Source: CAZILM01 sp964625325 (GTDB lineage: Bacteria > Patescibacteriota > Saccharimonadia > Saccharimonadales > CAYVSP01). From it: a stretch of DNA of 23,041 nucleotides. Under the pieces are notes generated by a model. That model saw only the letters and a program-made list of their open reading frames with translations, had not been told where the DNA came from and made no database searches. The translations under genes were made by a program, and so were the position numbers. Where the stretch lies: assembly GCA_964625325.1 (NCBI GenBank), contig CAZVBA010000009.1, positions 1-23,041 on the forward strand, read 5' to 3'. This document shows positions 7,630-13,994 of this stretch, in pieces (position 1 is the first letter of the stretch; each line of letters opens with the position of its first letter).

Positions 7630-7793
7630 TGGCTGGGATAACCAACCAAATGATAATCTCAATAGTTATCATTTAGGGAGTTCAATATTTGTGGCAACCG
7701 AGGTTGACACGTGCGAGCACCCACCTGGCTTACGGCAGGTTATCATGTTGGTCTTTCAGCCCAAAAAAAGCTCGAGCAAACTCGAGCTTTTTT
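7630..7793 (+). ncRNA. Structured RNA candidate with two alternative folds and intrinsic terminator
   Basis: I do not recognise this RNA. The sequence closes on itself: GGCTG (7631-7635) pairs with CAGCC (7757-7761), ACCAAC (7641-7646) with GTTGGT (7747-7752), and ATGATAA (7650-7656) with TTATCAT (7740-7746). The enclosed part holds the small hairpins GTG/CAC (7691-7693 with 7708-7710), GTG/CAC (7711-7713 with 7718-7720) and ACCTG/CAGGT (7723-7727 with 7736-7740). The ATGATAA strand has a second perfect partner, TTATCAT at 7666-7672, so two exclusive folds exist. A TATAAT at 7618 and a terminator at 7763-7793 bracket it. It lacks the SRP core motif and any tRNA-like end, so it is neither 4.5S nor tmRNA. 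A 6S-like RNA or a cis-acting switch are the alternatives. Confidence 0.55.
7763..7793. terminator. Bidirectional intrinsic terminator
   Basis: GCTCGAG (7770-7776), loop CAAA and CTCGAGC (7781-7787) form a perfect stem flanked by A and T runs on both sides. It can end the structured RNA on the plus strand and tRNA-Pro on the minus strand. Confidence 0.85.
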
Positions 7794-7795
7794 AA

Positions 7796-7871
7796 TGGTC
7801 GGGGTGACAGGACTTGAACCTGCGACCTCACGGCCCCCAGCCGTACGCGCTACCAACTGCGCCACACCCCG
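7796..7871 (-). tRNA. tRNA-Pro (anticodon GGG), CCA encoded
   Basis: Read on the minus strand, the acceptor stem is CGGGGTG (7871-7865) with CACCCCG (7806-7800). The discriminator is A (7799) and the encoded CCA is 7798-7796. The D-arm, with GCGC stems around AGTTGGTA, and the T-arm, with GCAGG, TTCAAGT and CCTGT, are standard. The anticodon loop CTGGGGG gives GGG, which reads proline codons CCC and CCU. The promoter at 7883-7911 (-) and the terminator at 7763-7793 frame a single-gene unit. Confidence 0.96.
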
Positions 7872-7882
7872 ACAACTAAGTT

Positions 7883-7911
7883 ATTCTATCTTAGCAATGG
7901 CTAAATGGTAA
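7883..7911 (-). promoter_or_regulatory. Promoter of tRNA-Pro
   Basis: On the minus strand TTACCA (7911-7906) and TAGAAT (7888-7883) are 17 bases apart. The predicted start is about five bases before the mature 5' end. Confidence 0.65.
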
Positions 7912-7929
7912 GTATTCGAAGCTGTAGGT

Positions 7930-7935
7930 TACAAT
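7930..7935 (+). promoter_or_regulatory. -10 element of the ASCH-RNase H gene
   Basis: TACAAT lies six bases before GTG 7942, which places the expected transcription start on the start codon itself. The -35 is weak. Confidence 0.45.
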
Positions 7936-7941
7936 AGGCAG

Positions 7942-8751
7942 GTGAAAACCTTAAAACTCGATCATGATTTGGCTCAGCAGGTGTTGAGTGGCGATAAGCG
8001 CACCACGTGGCGCTTGAGAGACGATAAAAACCTCAGTGTTGGCGATGACGTTGAACTAGTAGATAAGGTTAATAGCAACGAAACCCAGACCTGGCAGGTT
8101 ATCGGCTTGGCGACGATTGATCAGATTACCGAGAAGCGGTTGGGACAGGTAACTAAAGAGGACTTTGAGAAGCATGAAGTCTATCCCTCCAATGAGGCAA
8201 TGTACCAGACTTACCAAAAATACTACGGCCCGGAAGTCAGCCCAGACACACCCGTCAAAATTGTGCGCTTCTCGTTCACAGCCTATCCCGAATCTAAACC
8301 GTTCCTGGCAGCCGTGGCTGAAGGCGGTGTTAAAATCGACCAATTAAAATTGTATACAGACGGTGGTTCGCGCGGTAACCCGGGCCCCTCGGCTAGCGGC
8401 TACGTGCTTATGGATATGGCCGACAACGTTGTAAAAAAAGCTGGAGTTTACCTCGGTATAACTACTAATAATCAGGCTGAGTACCAAGCTTTGAAGTTCG
8501 GTCTGCAGGAGGCTCGCAAGATGCACGTGCAGTCAGTAGATGTCTACATGGACAGCGAATTGGTCATTAAGCAGATGAAGGGAATCTATAAAGTTAAAAA
8601 CCGTGAGCTTTGGCCAATTCACGATGCCATCAAGCAGCTGGTAACATCATTTAAAAAAGTAACTTTCACACACGTACCACGCGAATTGAATAAATTAGCT
8701 GATGCCGAGGTCAATGAGACATTGGATGCAGCCGCCAACAGCGGAAAATAA
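7942..8751 (+). CDS. ASCH domain-RNase HI fusion protein
   Basis: This 269-aa protein has two domains. Residues 1 to about 115 match the ASCH fold: LSGDKRTTWRLRD fits the GxKxxTxR signature of this RNA-binding or nucleoside-processing domain. Residues from about 133 to 262 are RNase HI, which cuts RNA in RNA-DNA hybrids. All four acidic catalytic residues are present: Asp140 (YTDGGSRGNPG), Glu180 (NQAEY), Asp204 (YMDSELV) and Asp254 (LADAEVN). The start is GTG 7942, with TACAAT six bases upstream and no SD, so a leaderless message is likely. It sits between tRNA-Pro and RNase P RNA. The N-terminal domain may target the nuclease to structured RNA; that is inference. Confidence 0.88.
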   Translation: MKTLKLDHDLAQQVLSGDKRTTWRLRDDKNLSVGDDVELVDKVNSNETQTWQVIGLATIDQITEKRLGQVTKEDFEKHEVYPSNEAMYQTYQKYYGPEVSPDTPVKIVRFSFTAYPESKPFLAAVAEGGVKIDQLKLYTDGGSRGNPGPSASGYVLMDMADNVVKKAGVYLGITTNNQAEYQALKFGLQEARKMHVQSVDVYMDSELVIKQMKGIYKVKNRELWPIHDAIKQLVTSFKKVTFTHVPRELNKLADAEVNETLDAAANSGK

Positions 8752-8760
8752 TTCCGTTTA

Positions 8761-8769
8761 TGTTATAAT
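8761..8769 (+). promoter_or_regulatory. Extended -10 promoter of rnpB
   Basis: TGTTATAAT is a perfect extended -10 element. The expected start near 8776 is one base before the P1 stem of RNase P RNA. Confidence 0.7.
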
Positions 8770-8775
8770 AACACC

Positions 8776-9187
8776 TGCCAGATTATCGACTGGTCGCGAT
8801 ACCCTAAAGGTATCGAGGAAAGTCCGGGCAGCTCAGGAATGAGACAGTTGCTAACGGCAACCAAGGGCAACCTTAGGGAAAGTGCCACAGAAACAAAACC
8901 GCCCCTCACCTTTTCTGGGTGAAGCAGTCTGCAATCAGATTGTGGAATCGCCACGAAAAGGTGAGGGGTAAGGGTGAAAAGAGCGGGGTAAGAGCCCGCA
9001 GTCCGCCAGAGTGATTTGGCGGAGTGGTAAACCCTGTCTGCTGCAAGGAGATATGCTCCGTTACGGTATTCCTGCCGGAGCCTGTCACAAGAACCGCTCG
9101 AGCCATAAGGCAACGTATGGCCTAGATAGATGACCAGTTACCCGTCTTTGGCGGGGAACAGAACCCGGCTTATAGATAATCTGGCAC
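8776..9187 (+). ncRNA. rnpB: RNase P RNA (bacterial type A)
   Basis: This is the catalytic RNA that trims tRNA 5' leaders. P1 is GCCAGATTAT (8777-8786) with ATAATCTGGC (9176-9185). The conserved CR-I (GAGGAAAGTCCGGGC, from 8815) and the closing CR-V part (ACAGAACCCGGCTTATAG) are both present, as are AAGGGTGAAAAG and GGTAAGAG. The P12 arm is long: a perfect 14-bp stem (8902-8915 with 8955-8968) topped by a second 7-bp hairpin. The L15 region reads GGAGATATGCTCC, without the usual AAATAGG context for the GGU that binds CCA. An extended -10 promoter lies before it and a terminator after it. Confidence 0.95.
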
Positions 9188-9192
9188 TTAAG

Positions 9193-9213
9193 AAGCCCCG
9201 CGAGGGGCTTTTT
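9193..9213 (+). terminator. Intrinsic terminator of rnpB
   Basis: AAGCCCC (9193-9199), loop GCGA and GGGGCTT (9204-9210) form a perfect stem followed by a T run. Confidence 0.9.
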
Positions 9214-9281
9214 AAATTGCTGGTGCTTGCAGATTGAAAGGCGAGCCACTAAAGTGGCATGGGTAAATGTAGGAGGGGTAA

Positions 9282-10583
9282 ATGGCTGAAGTATTGATCG
9301 CGGGCGTAACTGGCGGGCGGGAACACGCTCTAGGGCAGGCATTATCAAATGGTGGTGAAAATAGAATTGAGTTTTCGCACGGCAATCCCGGTACAGCCGA
9401 GGTTGGCGTGAATCTCGGCCTTGGTTCAGTGGCCGAAATAGTAGATTATGCTTCGCGGGTGGAGCCAGATTTAGTCGTAGTTGGGCCGGAAGCACCACTG
9501 GTGGACGGTATAGCTGACCAGTTACGCCCGAAGGGCATTCGCGTCTTTGGCCCAGGGGCAGAAGGCGCCAGACTAGAATCCAGTAAGGCCTGGGCCGTTA
9601 ATTTCATGCGTCAGTATGGTATCCGTCATCCGGAATCAGTCGTCGCCCAGAATCTCAGCGAAGCTCTCGAATATGCTGATACGCATGATCCCTCTGAATA
9701 TGTAATAAAAGCCGATGGGTTATGTGGTGGTAAGGGTGTCCTATTGCCGGATGACTGGCAAGAGGCCCAGGATGTTATTCACGGCATGATGAGCGGCGTT
9801 TTATTCGGCGAAGCAGGTAAAATAGCTGTCCTAGCCAGTCGCCGTAAAGGTCCGGAGATTTCAGCTTTCTTGGTAGCTGACGGCAAGCAAACTAAATTGG
9901 TCGGCTTAGCGCAAGATCACAAACGTCTAAAAGATAATGATGAGGGACCGAATACGGGCGGTATGGGCGCTTATAGCCCGGTACCATTTACGACTCCGGA
10001 GCTTATAGACGACATCATGGAAATAGGCGATAGGACGGTCTATGGTCTGCAAGACAGAGGCGTAGATTACAGAGGCGTAATTTACCTCGGATTGATGTTG
10101 GACGAAGAATTAGACGACAAGCCCACCATGATTGAATACAATGTTCGATTTGGCGATCCTGAGACTCAACCATTGGTTTCGCGTTGGCAGAAAGCCGGGG
10201 TTGATGTCTACAATCTACTACACGCGGCAGCGGTCGGGAGTTTAGAACGGGATACCTCCGATGACTCGGTTTACGATATAGAATTCAGTGCTTTAACGGT
10301 CTGTCTGGCGGCTGGCGGCTATCCGGTTTCGCCGCGCAAGGGTGACATCATCCACGGCGTGGGTCCAGACATAACTTACGAAAACGTCTTAGTGCATCAT
10401 GGTGGTACACAAATCAAAGATGGTCGCTTGGTTACGTCCGGGGGCCGGGTTCTGTACGTTACCGGTGTCGGCGACAATATCGACGAAGCTGCCGCTCATG
10501 CCTACGCCGCTATAGGCGAAGACGGCATTTATTTTGCAGATATGCAGTATCGGACAGACATCGGCCACCAGGCCCGCAGCTAA
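9282..10583 (+). CDS. purD: Phosphoribosylamine-glycine ligase (GAR synthetase)
   Basis: PurD is an ATP-grasp ligase that joins glycine to phosphoribosylamine in de novo purine synthesis. The 433-aa product has TGGREHALG at the N terminus, VVGPEAPLVDGI near residue 65, the ATP-grasp segments KADGLCGGKGV and GPEISAFLVADG, DHKRLKDNDEGPNTGGMGAYSP, and the metal-binding EYNVRFGDPETQ block. Length is normal. ATG 9282 is fixed by a strong AGGAGGGG at 9271-9278. A small hairpin, GCCAC with GTGGC (9245-9258), lies in the leader. No other purine gene is in the window, so it may be an orphan in this genome, possibly salvaging phosphoribosylamine or serving another ligation. Confidence 0.95.
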   Translation: MAEVLIAGVTGGREHALGQALSNGGENRIEFSHGNPGTAEVGVNLGLGSVAEIVDYASRVEPDLVVVGPEAPLVDGIADQLRPKGIRVFGPGAEGARLESSKAWAVNFMRQYGIRHPESVVAQNLSEALEYADTHDPSEYVIKADGLCGGKGVLLPDDWQEAQDVIHGMMSGVLFGEAGKIAVLASRRKGPEISAFLVADGKQTKLVGLAQDHKRLKDNDEGPNTGGMGAYSPVPFTTPELIDDIMEIGDRTVYGLQDRGVDYRGVIYLGLMLDEELDDKPTMIEYNVRFGDPETQPLVSRWQKAGVDVYNLLHAAAVGSLERDTSDDSVYDIEFSALTVCLAAGGYPVSPRKGDIIHGVGPDITYENVLVHHGGTQIKDGRLVTSGGRVLYVTGVGDNIDEAAAHAYAAIGEDGIYFADMQYRTDIGHQARS

Positions 10584-10611
10584 GTTTTTTACTTGAAACG
10601 GGCCCAGAGTA

Positions 10612-10944
10612 GTGCTAAACATGGATGACATGGAAAGAAGTCCTGATAGCGTGGAATGGGAAGATCAACTGATATGGTGGGGAGTGACAGCCGGCCTATA
10701 TTTTGCTGTTATCAGCGCCCGCACTGAGTATGATGCGGTTATTAGGGCTCTAGAGGAGCGTAAAAAAGCCCGATTACCTGAATTTAATATGGCTTGGGCT
10801 ACAGCTTATCCACCAAACATACAGACTGAGCTGAATGAAGTACTGCCTGAAGGTACTGAGGTATTCACTATAGAAACTGGTCAGCAGTATTTGCATCCAG
10901 AGTTACTTATCGATGAGTTAAGAGCAAAAAGCTCTATTTCTTAG
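10612..10944 (+). CDS. Hypothetical protein, 110 aa
   Basis: I do not recognise this protein. It is acidic and soluble with one moderately hydrophobic stretch (LIWWGVTAGLYFAVISA) near the N terminus. No catalytic motif is visible. The start is uncertain: GTG 10612, ATG 10621 and ATG 10630 are in frame and none has a clear SD. A TTGAAA about 20 bases upstream could be a -35. The stop overlaps the end of rplT on the opposite strand by 11 bases (tail to tail). Coding character is supported by an open frame filling the purD-rplT gap. Confidence 0.55.
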   Translation: MLNMDDMERSPDSVEWEDQLIWWGVTAGLYFAVISARTEYDAVIRALEERKKARLPEFNMAWATAYPPNIQTELNEVLPEGTEVFTIETGQQYLHPELLIDELRAKSSIS

Positions 10945-11278
10945 CGGTCTTGACGACGGCGGTGAAAGCTTTGGGCTCGTTGACTGCCAGTTCGGCCAGT
11001 ATCTTGCGATCTAAGGTTACATTGGCCTTCTTGAGACCAGCCATCAGCCGGGAGTAGGTGGTGCCATTCAGACGGGCAGCAGCGTTGATGCGAGCATTCC
11101 AGAGCTGGCGGAAGGTCCGCTTGCGCGTCCGACGGTCGCGGGTAGCATTCTCCAGTGATTTAACAATCGCTTGCTTGCCGCGCTTGATACTTGAACGATT
11201 AGACCGCGTAAAGCCCTTAGTGGCCTTGCGAATCTTTTGATGTCGTTTATGGGCGGTGACGCCGCGTTTAACGCGCAT
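10934..11278 (-). CDS. rplT: Ribosomal protein bL20
   Basis: This 114-aa strongly basic protein binds 23S rRNA early in 50S assembly. It shows the bL20 pattern MRVKRGVTAHKRHQKIRKATKGF at the start, then RKRTFRQLWNARINAAARLNG and YSRLMAGLKKANV. ATG 11278 lies two bases after the rpmI stop, with GGGAG inside the end of rpmI as SD. It is the last gene of infC-rpmI-rplT, the standard order. In E. coli bL20 represses this operon through mRNA structure; I see no clear equivalent here. Confidence 0.97.
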   Translation of the reverse strand: MRVKRGVTAHKRHQKIRKATKGFTRSNRSSIKRGKQAIVKSLENATRDRRTRKRTFRQLWNARINAAARLNGTTYSRLMAGLKKANVTLDRKILAELAVNEPKAFTAVVKTAKK

Positions 11279-11280
11279 GC

Positions 11281-11475
11281 TTAGACTCCCAGCTGCTGTT
11301 TAACGTTCTTAGCAGTCTTACCGGTGAGCTGGGAAGAACCGGCCATGCGACGCTTGCGCGCGGCGCTTTTCTTCTGTAAAAAGTGGCTGCGGTTAACGTG
11401 GCCGTGCATCAGCTTGCCGGTCTTGGTTACTTTGATGCGGTCTTTGGCGCCGCTATGCGTTTTTAGCTTTGGCAT
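11281..11475 (-). CDS. rpmI: Ribosomal protein bL35
   Basis: This 64-aa basic protein of the large subunit has the family start MPKLKTHSGAKDRIKVTKTGK and the HFLQKKSAARKRR block. ATG 11475 has AAGGAG eight bases upstream. That SD lies within the end of infC, which it overlaps by 23 bases in another frame, so translation of the two is probably coupled. Confidence 0.97.
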   Translation of the reverse strand: MPKLKTHSGAKDRIKVTKTGKLMHGHVNRSHFLQKKSAARKRRMAGSSQLTGKTAKNVKQQLGV

Positions 11476-11983
11476 GGTTAGAACTCCTTATGACGAAATG
11501 TAGTTGTTTGCCGAGCATCTGTGGTTGGCTGTCGACGGCGATGTTGTCGCCGAAGCGTTCGATGAGCCGATCAGCCAGTTTGAAACCCAGGTCGCGATGG
11601 GCCATTTCCCGGCCACGGTAGACGATTGTCATCTTGACCTTGTGGCCGCTGCTCAGGAATTCGTTGACCTTCTTGAGCTTGGTCTCCATGTCGTGCTCGC
11701 CGATTTTGAGACCGAAGCGCATCTGCTTCATGTCGGGGCTCTTGGCGCTGCGCTTACTCTTTTGGAGCTGCTTGGTGCGCTGGTAATTGTATTTGCCCCA
11801 ATCAACGATTTTGGCGACCGGCGGGTTGGCTTCGGGTGAGATTTCGGCCAGGTCCAGTTCGGCTTCTTTGGCTGCTGCCAAGGCCTCTGCACGCGACAAC
11901 ACGCCTAACTGACGGCCGTCTTCACCGATTACACGTAGCTCTGAAGCCCGAATAGCTTCATTCAGGCGCACCGGCTTAGTGAT
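11453..11983 (-). CDS. infC: Translation initiation factor IF-3, probable ATC start
   Basis: IF3 binds the 30S subunit and checks the start codon and initiator tRNA. The protein has the N-terminal domain (RLNEAIRASELRVIGEDG), a Lys-rich linker, and the C-terminal domain (MKQMRFGLKIGEHDMETKLKKVNEFL and KVKMTIVYRGREM). The first usual start, GTG 11971, is about 20 bases from the only SD, AAGGAG at 11997-11992. In-frame ATC at 11983-11981 is eight bases from it and adds the residues ITKP before VRLNEAIR, matching the normal family N terminus. A rare start codon is the basis of IF3 autoregulation in E. coli (AUU). From ATC the protein is 176 aa. Confidence 0.93.
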   Translation of the reverse strand: MTKPVRLNEAIRASELRVIGEDGRQLGVLSRAEALAAAKEAELDLAEISPEANPPVAKIVDWGKYNYQRTKQLQKSKRSAKSPDMKQMRFGLKIGEHDMETKLKKVNEFLSSGHKVKMTIVYRGREMAHRDLGFKLADRLIERFGDNIAVDSQPQMLGKQLHFVIRSSNHAKAKNA

Positions 11984-12021
11984 ACAACTATCTCCTTACT
12001 TCACTGTTAAAGTTACACGTC

Positions 12022-12050
12022 ATTCTAACAGATAGCTTAAGAGAGTTCAA
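12022..12050 (-). promoter_or_regulatory. Promoter of infC-rpmI-rplT
   Basis: On the minus strand TTGAAC (12050-12045) and TGTTAGAAT (-10 hexamer 12027-12022) have a 17-base spacer plus an extended -10. The predicted start near 12015 gives a leader of about 32 bases that contains the AAGGAG. Confidence 0.75.
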
Positions 12051-12057
12051 CACCTAA

Positions 12058-13572
12058 CTACAGAGAAACGACGGGACGTCTGTATTGCAGGGCTTCGGCG
12101 ATGTGAGCTGTTTCAATCGTGTCGGAATCTGACAAGTCAGCGATGGTGCGGGCTACCTTGATAGAACGCATATAGTTGCGAGCCGACAATTGCAATTGAT
12201 CAGCCGCTTGATTAAGCAACTGCTGAGCGGTTGCCGTCAGACCACTTAGTTGTTTGATATCCCGGTTAGTGAGCGTGCCATTGGTCTTGGTGCCACCTAG
12301 ACGCCTTAGTTGCCGCTGCCGAGCCCGTTGGACCCGCTGGGCCACCTGTTGGCTGGATTCTTCACCGGAATGCTGGCTGAGCAATTTCTGGTGCGGGACC
12401 TCATCGACATCGACGTACATATCAATCCGGTCCAGAATCGGGCCGCTCAAGCGCCGCTGGTACTTCACGATCTGTGTCGGCAAGCATTGGCAGGCTTTGG
12501 AGGTACCGTAATAACCGCACGGGCAGGGGTTGGCTGTGGCTACCAGGATGAAATCGGCCGGATAGGTCACACTTTCGCGAGCCCGCGCAACGCTGATGAC
12601 ACGGTCTTCCAGAGGTTGGCGTAGGGCTTCCAGGCTGGAACGACTAAACTCTGGCAGTTCGTCAAAAAATAGCACGCCGCGGTGGCTGAGGCTGATCTCG
12701 CCAGGCTTAGGCTTTTGGCCGCCACCAATAATGGCGATATCACTGGCCGAATGGTGCGGCGAGCGGAACGGCCGCTCAGTGATAATGGTTTCATAACTAG
12801 GGGCACTTAGGCTGTGCAAGTGACTGACTTCCAATATTTCTTCGTGACTCAGCGGGGGTAGGATGCTGGGCATGGCCTTGGCCAGCATACTTTTGCCGGT
12901 ACCCGGCGGGCCGTTTAGCAGGACATTGTGGCCGCCAGCGGCGGCAATCTCCAGAGCTCGCTTAGCTCGCGCCTGACCAATCACATCACTGAAATCGGTA
13001 CCACCCACAGACCGTCGTGTATGGAGTTGCACCTGACCGGCCCCAGTTTTAATTCGCTTGATCGGTACAGTCTGGGTTATGTCGAGGTAAAACTCCCGCA
13101 AGTCGTGTAGCGGGATTAGGGTCAGGTTTGGGATAAGCTTGGCCTGGGGCAGATTGGCGGCTGGAATGTAGCACTGAGAGTAACCTAGGTCACGGGCATT
13201 AAGCAATTTGCCAATCAGCCCGCGGACTGGCCGGATAGTACCATCTAACCCCAGTTCGCCGATCACAATATGGCCAGCCGGCAAGTCACCTTGACCACTG
13301 CTGGTCAAGATGGCTGCCGCTAGCGCCACATCAAAAGCGGCACCTTCTTTGGGCAGGTCAGCTGGCGCCAGGTTAAGAGTGATACGCTTGCGCGGCATTT
13401 CCAACTTAACAGAGGTGAAGGCGCTGCGTAGTCTTTCTTTGGCCTGATCGACGGCCTTATTGCCCAGACCGACAATGATGATATTAGGGAGACCATTAGA
13501 AATGTGGCATTCCACTTCAGCAATCACCCCACCGAGTCCGGTTTCAACGATGCTGCGTACCTTAACTCCCAT
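12058..13572 (-). CDS. comM: YifB/ComM-family Mg-chelatase-like AAA+ ATPase
   Basis: This 504-aa AAA+ ATPase belongs to the ComM family. Known members act as hexameric branch-migration helicases that promote integration of incoming DNA during natural transformation. The N-terminal 170 residues are the Lon-protease-like ChlI domain. The ATPase core has GPPGTGKSMLAKAM (Walker A), VLFFDELPEFSRSSLEALRQPLEDR (Walker B region), and ATANPCPCGYYG with a Cys cluster (CPCGYYGTSKACQC). A C-terminal Mg-chelatase helical domain follows. Length is typical. ATG 13572 has a TACAAT 11 bases upstream and no good SD. It ends just before the infC promoter, so read-through into infC is possible. Confidence 0.95.
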   Translation of the reverse strand: MGVKVRSIVETGLGGVIAEVECHISNGLPNIIIVGLGNKAVDQAKERLRSAFTSVKLEMPRKRITLNLAPADLPKEGAAFDVALAAAILTSSGQGDLPAGHIVIGELGLDGTIRPVRGLIGKLLNARDLGYSQCYIPAANLPQAKLIPNLTLIPLHDLREFYLDITQTVPIKRIKTGAGQVQLHTRRSVGGTDFSDVIGQARAKRALEIAAAGGHNVLLNGPPGTGKSMLAKAMPSILPPLSHEEILEVSHLHSLSAPSYETIITERPFRSPHHSASDIAIIGGGQKPKPGEISLSHRGVLFFDELPEFSRSSLEALRQPLEDRVISVARARESVTYPADFILVATANPCPCGYYGTSKACQCLPTQIVKYQRRLSGPILDRIDMYVDVDEVPHQKLLSQHSGEESSQQVAQRVQRARQRQLRRLGGTKTNGTLTNRDIKQLSGLTATAQQLLNQAADQLQLSARNYMRSIKVARTIADLSDSDTIETAHIAEALQYRRPVVSL

Positions 13573-13583
13573 AGACGTTTGTA

Positions 13584-13589
13584 ATTGTA
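13584..13589 (-). promoter_or_regulatory. Possible -10 element of comM
   Basis: TACAAT on the minus strand lies 11 bases before ATG 13572. The -35 is not convincing. Confidence 0.35.
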
Positions 13590-13659
13590 ACTAAAAGCAC
13601 CCATGGCTTGCTACTAACGCTTATTTGGGCTACGCTACCAATCGAAAAAGTCTGTCAGA

Positions 13660-13826
13660 AATCAAAAATCCGCTTCTATGAGCGGATTTTTGATGTGTTG
13701 GTTTGGGTATTTTTAGTTTGTCGTTTTGGTTTTAGGACTGTTTAGTTTTTCATGGAACAACCGCTTGCGAGAAGCGGTTGTTACAGATGTCTTTTTGTTT
13801 TTGAGCACTTTTTTTATTCAAGTGCT
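13660..13826 (-). ncRNA. Small RNA candidate: three hairpins joined by an A/C-rich linker
   Basis: I do not recognise this RNA. A strong promoter (13833-13861, minus) predicts transcription starting exactly at 13826. That is also the first base of a hairpin made by AGCACTT and AAGTGCT (13826-13820 with 13810-13804). A second hairpin follows, AACAACCGCTT with AAGCGGTTGTT (13782-13772 with 13766-13756). Then comes a linker of about 60 bases that is almost free of U and G, and finally a perfect 14-bp terminator stem (13694-13681 with 13674-13661). There is no convincing open frame. This is the layout of a stand-alone regulatory RNA whose linker is left single-stranded for pairing, but the target is unknown. 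Confidence 0.6.
13661..13694. terminator. Intrinsic terminator (symmetrical)
   Basis: A 14-bp perfect inverted repeat (ATCAAAAATCCGCT and its complement) with a six-base loop at 13675-13680 carries T runs on either strand. It ends the minus-strand RNA candidate before comM. Confidence 0.85.
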
Positions 13827-13832
13827 AGACTC

Positions 13833-13861
13833 ATCTTAACGACCCCTCAAGGCCCTGTCAA
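13833..13861 (-). promoter_or_regulatory. Strong promoter of the minus-strand small RNA
   Basis: On the minus strand a perfect TTGACA (13861-13856) and TAAGAT (13838-13833) are 17 bases apart. No gene starts downstream before the terminator. Confidence 0.7.
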
Positions 13862-13877
13862 TAACGATTATGTTAAA

Positions 13878-13899
13878 TTTTTCACAAACCTGTGCATAA
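13878..13899. promoter_or_regulatory. Inverted pair of DnaA-box-like sites
   Basis: TGTGCATAA (13891-13899) is a perfect TTATNCACA box on the minus strand. TTTTTCACA (13878-13886) is a one-mismatch box on the plus strand, four bases away. They lie just upstream of the small-RNA promoter in an A+T-rich stretch. Confidence 0.35.
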
Positions 13900-13907
13900 C
13901 TTTCCTA

Positions 13908-13961
13908 GTTCTTGGAAGCAAGAACCAACTTGTTCCATTTTTGGATCGCCAAAAACGGAAC
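13908..13961. repeat. Two adjacent strong hairpins
   Basis: GTTCTTG with CAAGAAC (13908-13914 and 13919-13925, four-base loop) is followed by a 12-bp stem with one mismatch (13932-13944 with 13949-13961, loop ATCG). No T run follows on either strand, so they are not clear terminators. Part of an RNA or DNA-folding element is possible. Confidence 0.5.
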
Positions 13962-13994
13962 CCAAAAAGCGACAGGCGACTGAGAAACATGATT

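Noticed and set aside
7630..7793. Interpretation of the structured RNA as SRP RNA or tmRNA
   Set aside because: The conserved SRP core (GGAAGCAG region) is absent, and there is no tRNA-like acceptor end or tag frame.
7711..7911. 66-codon open frame on the plus strand ending near the tRNA
   Set aside because: Most of it is the antisense reading of tRNA-Pro (the familiar TGLEPATSRP-type spurious peptide), and the rest lies in the structured RNA and terminator.
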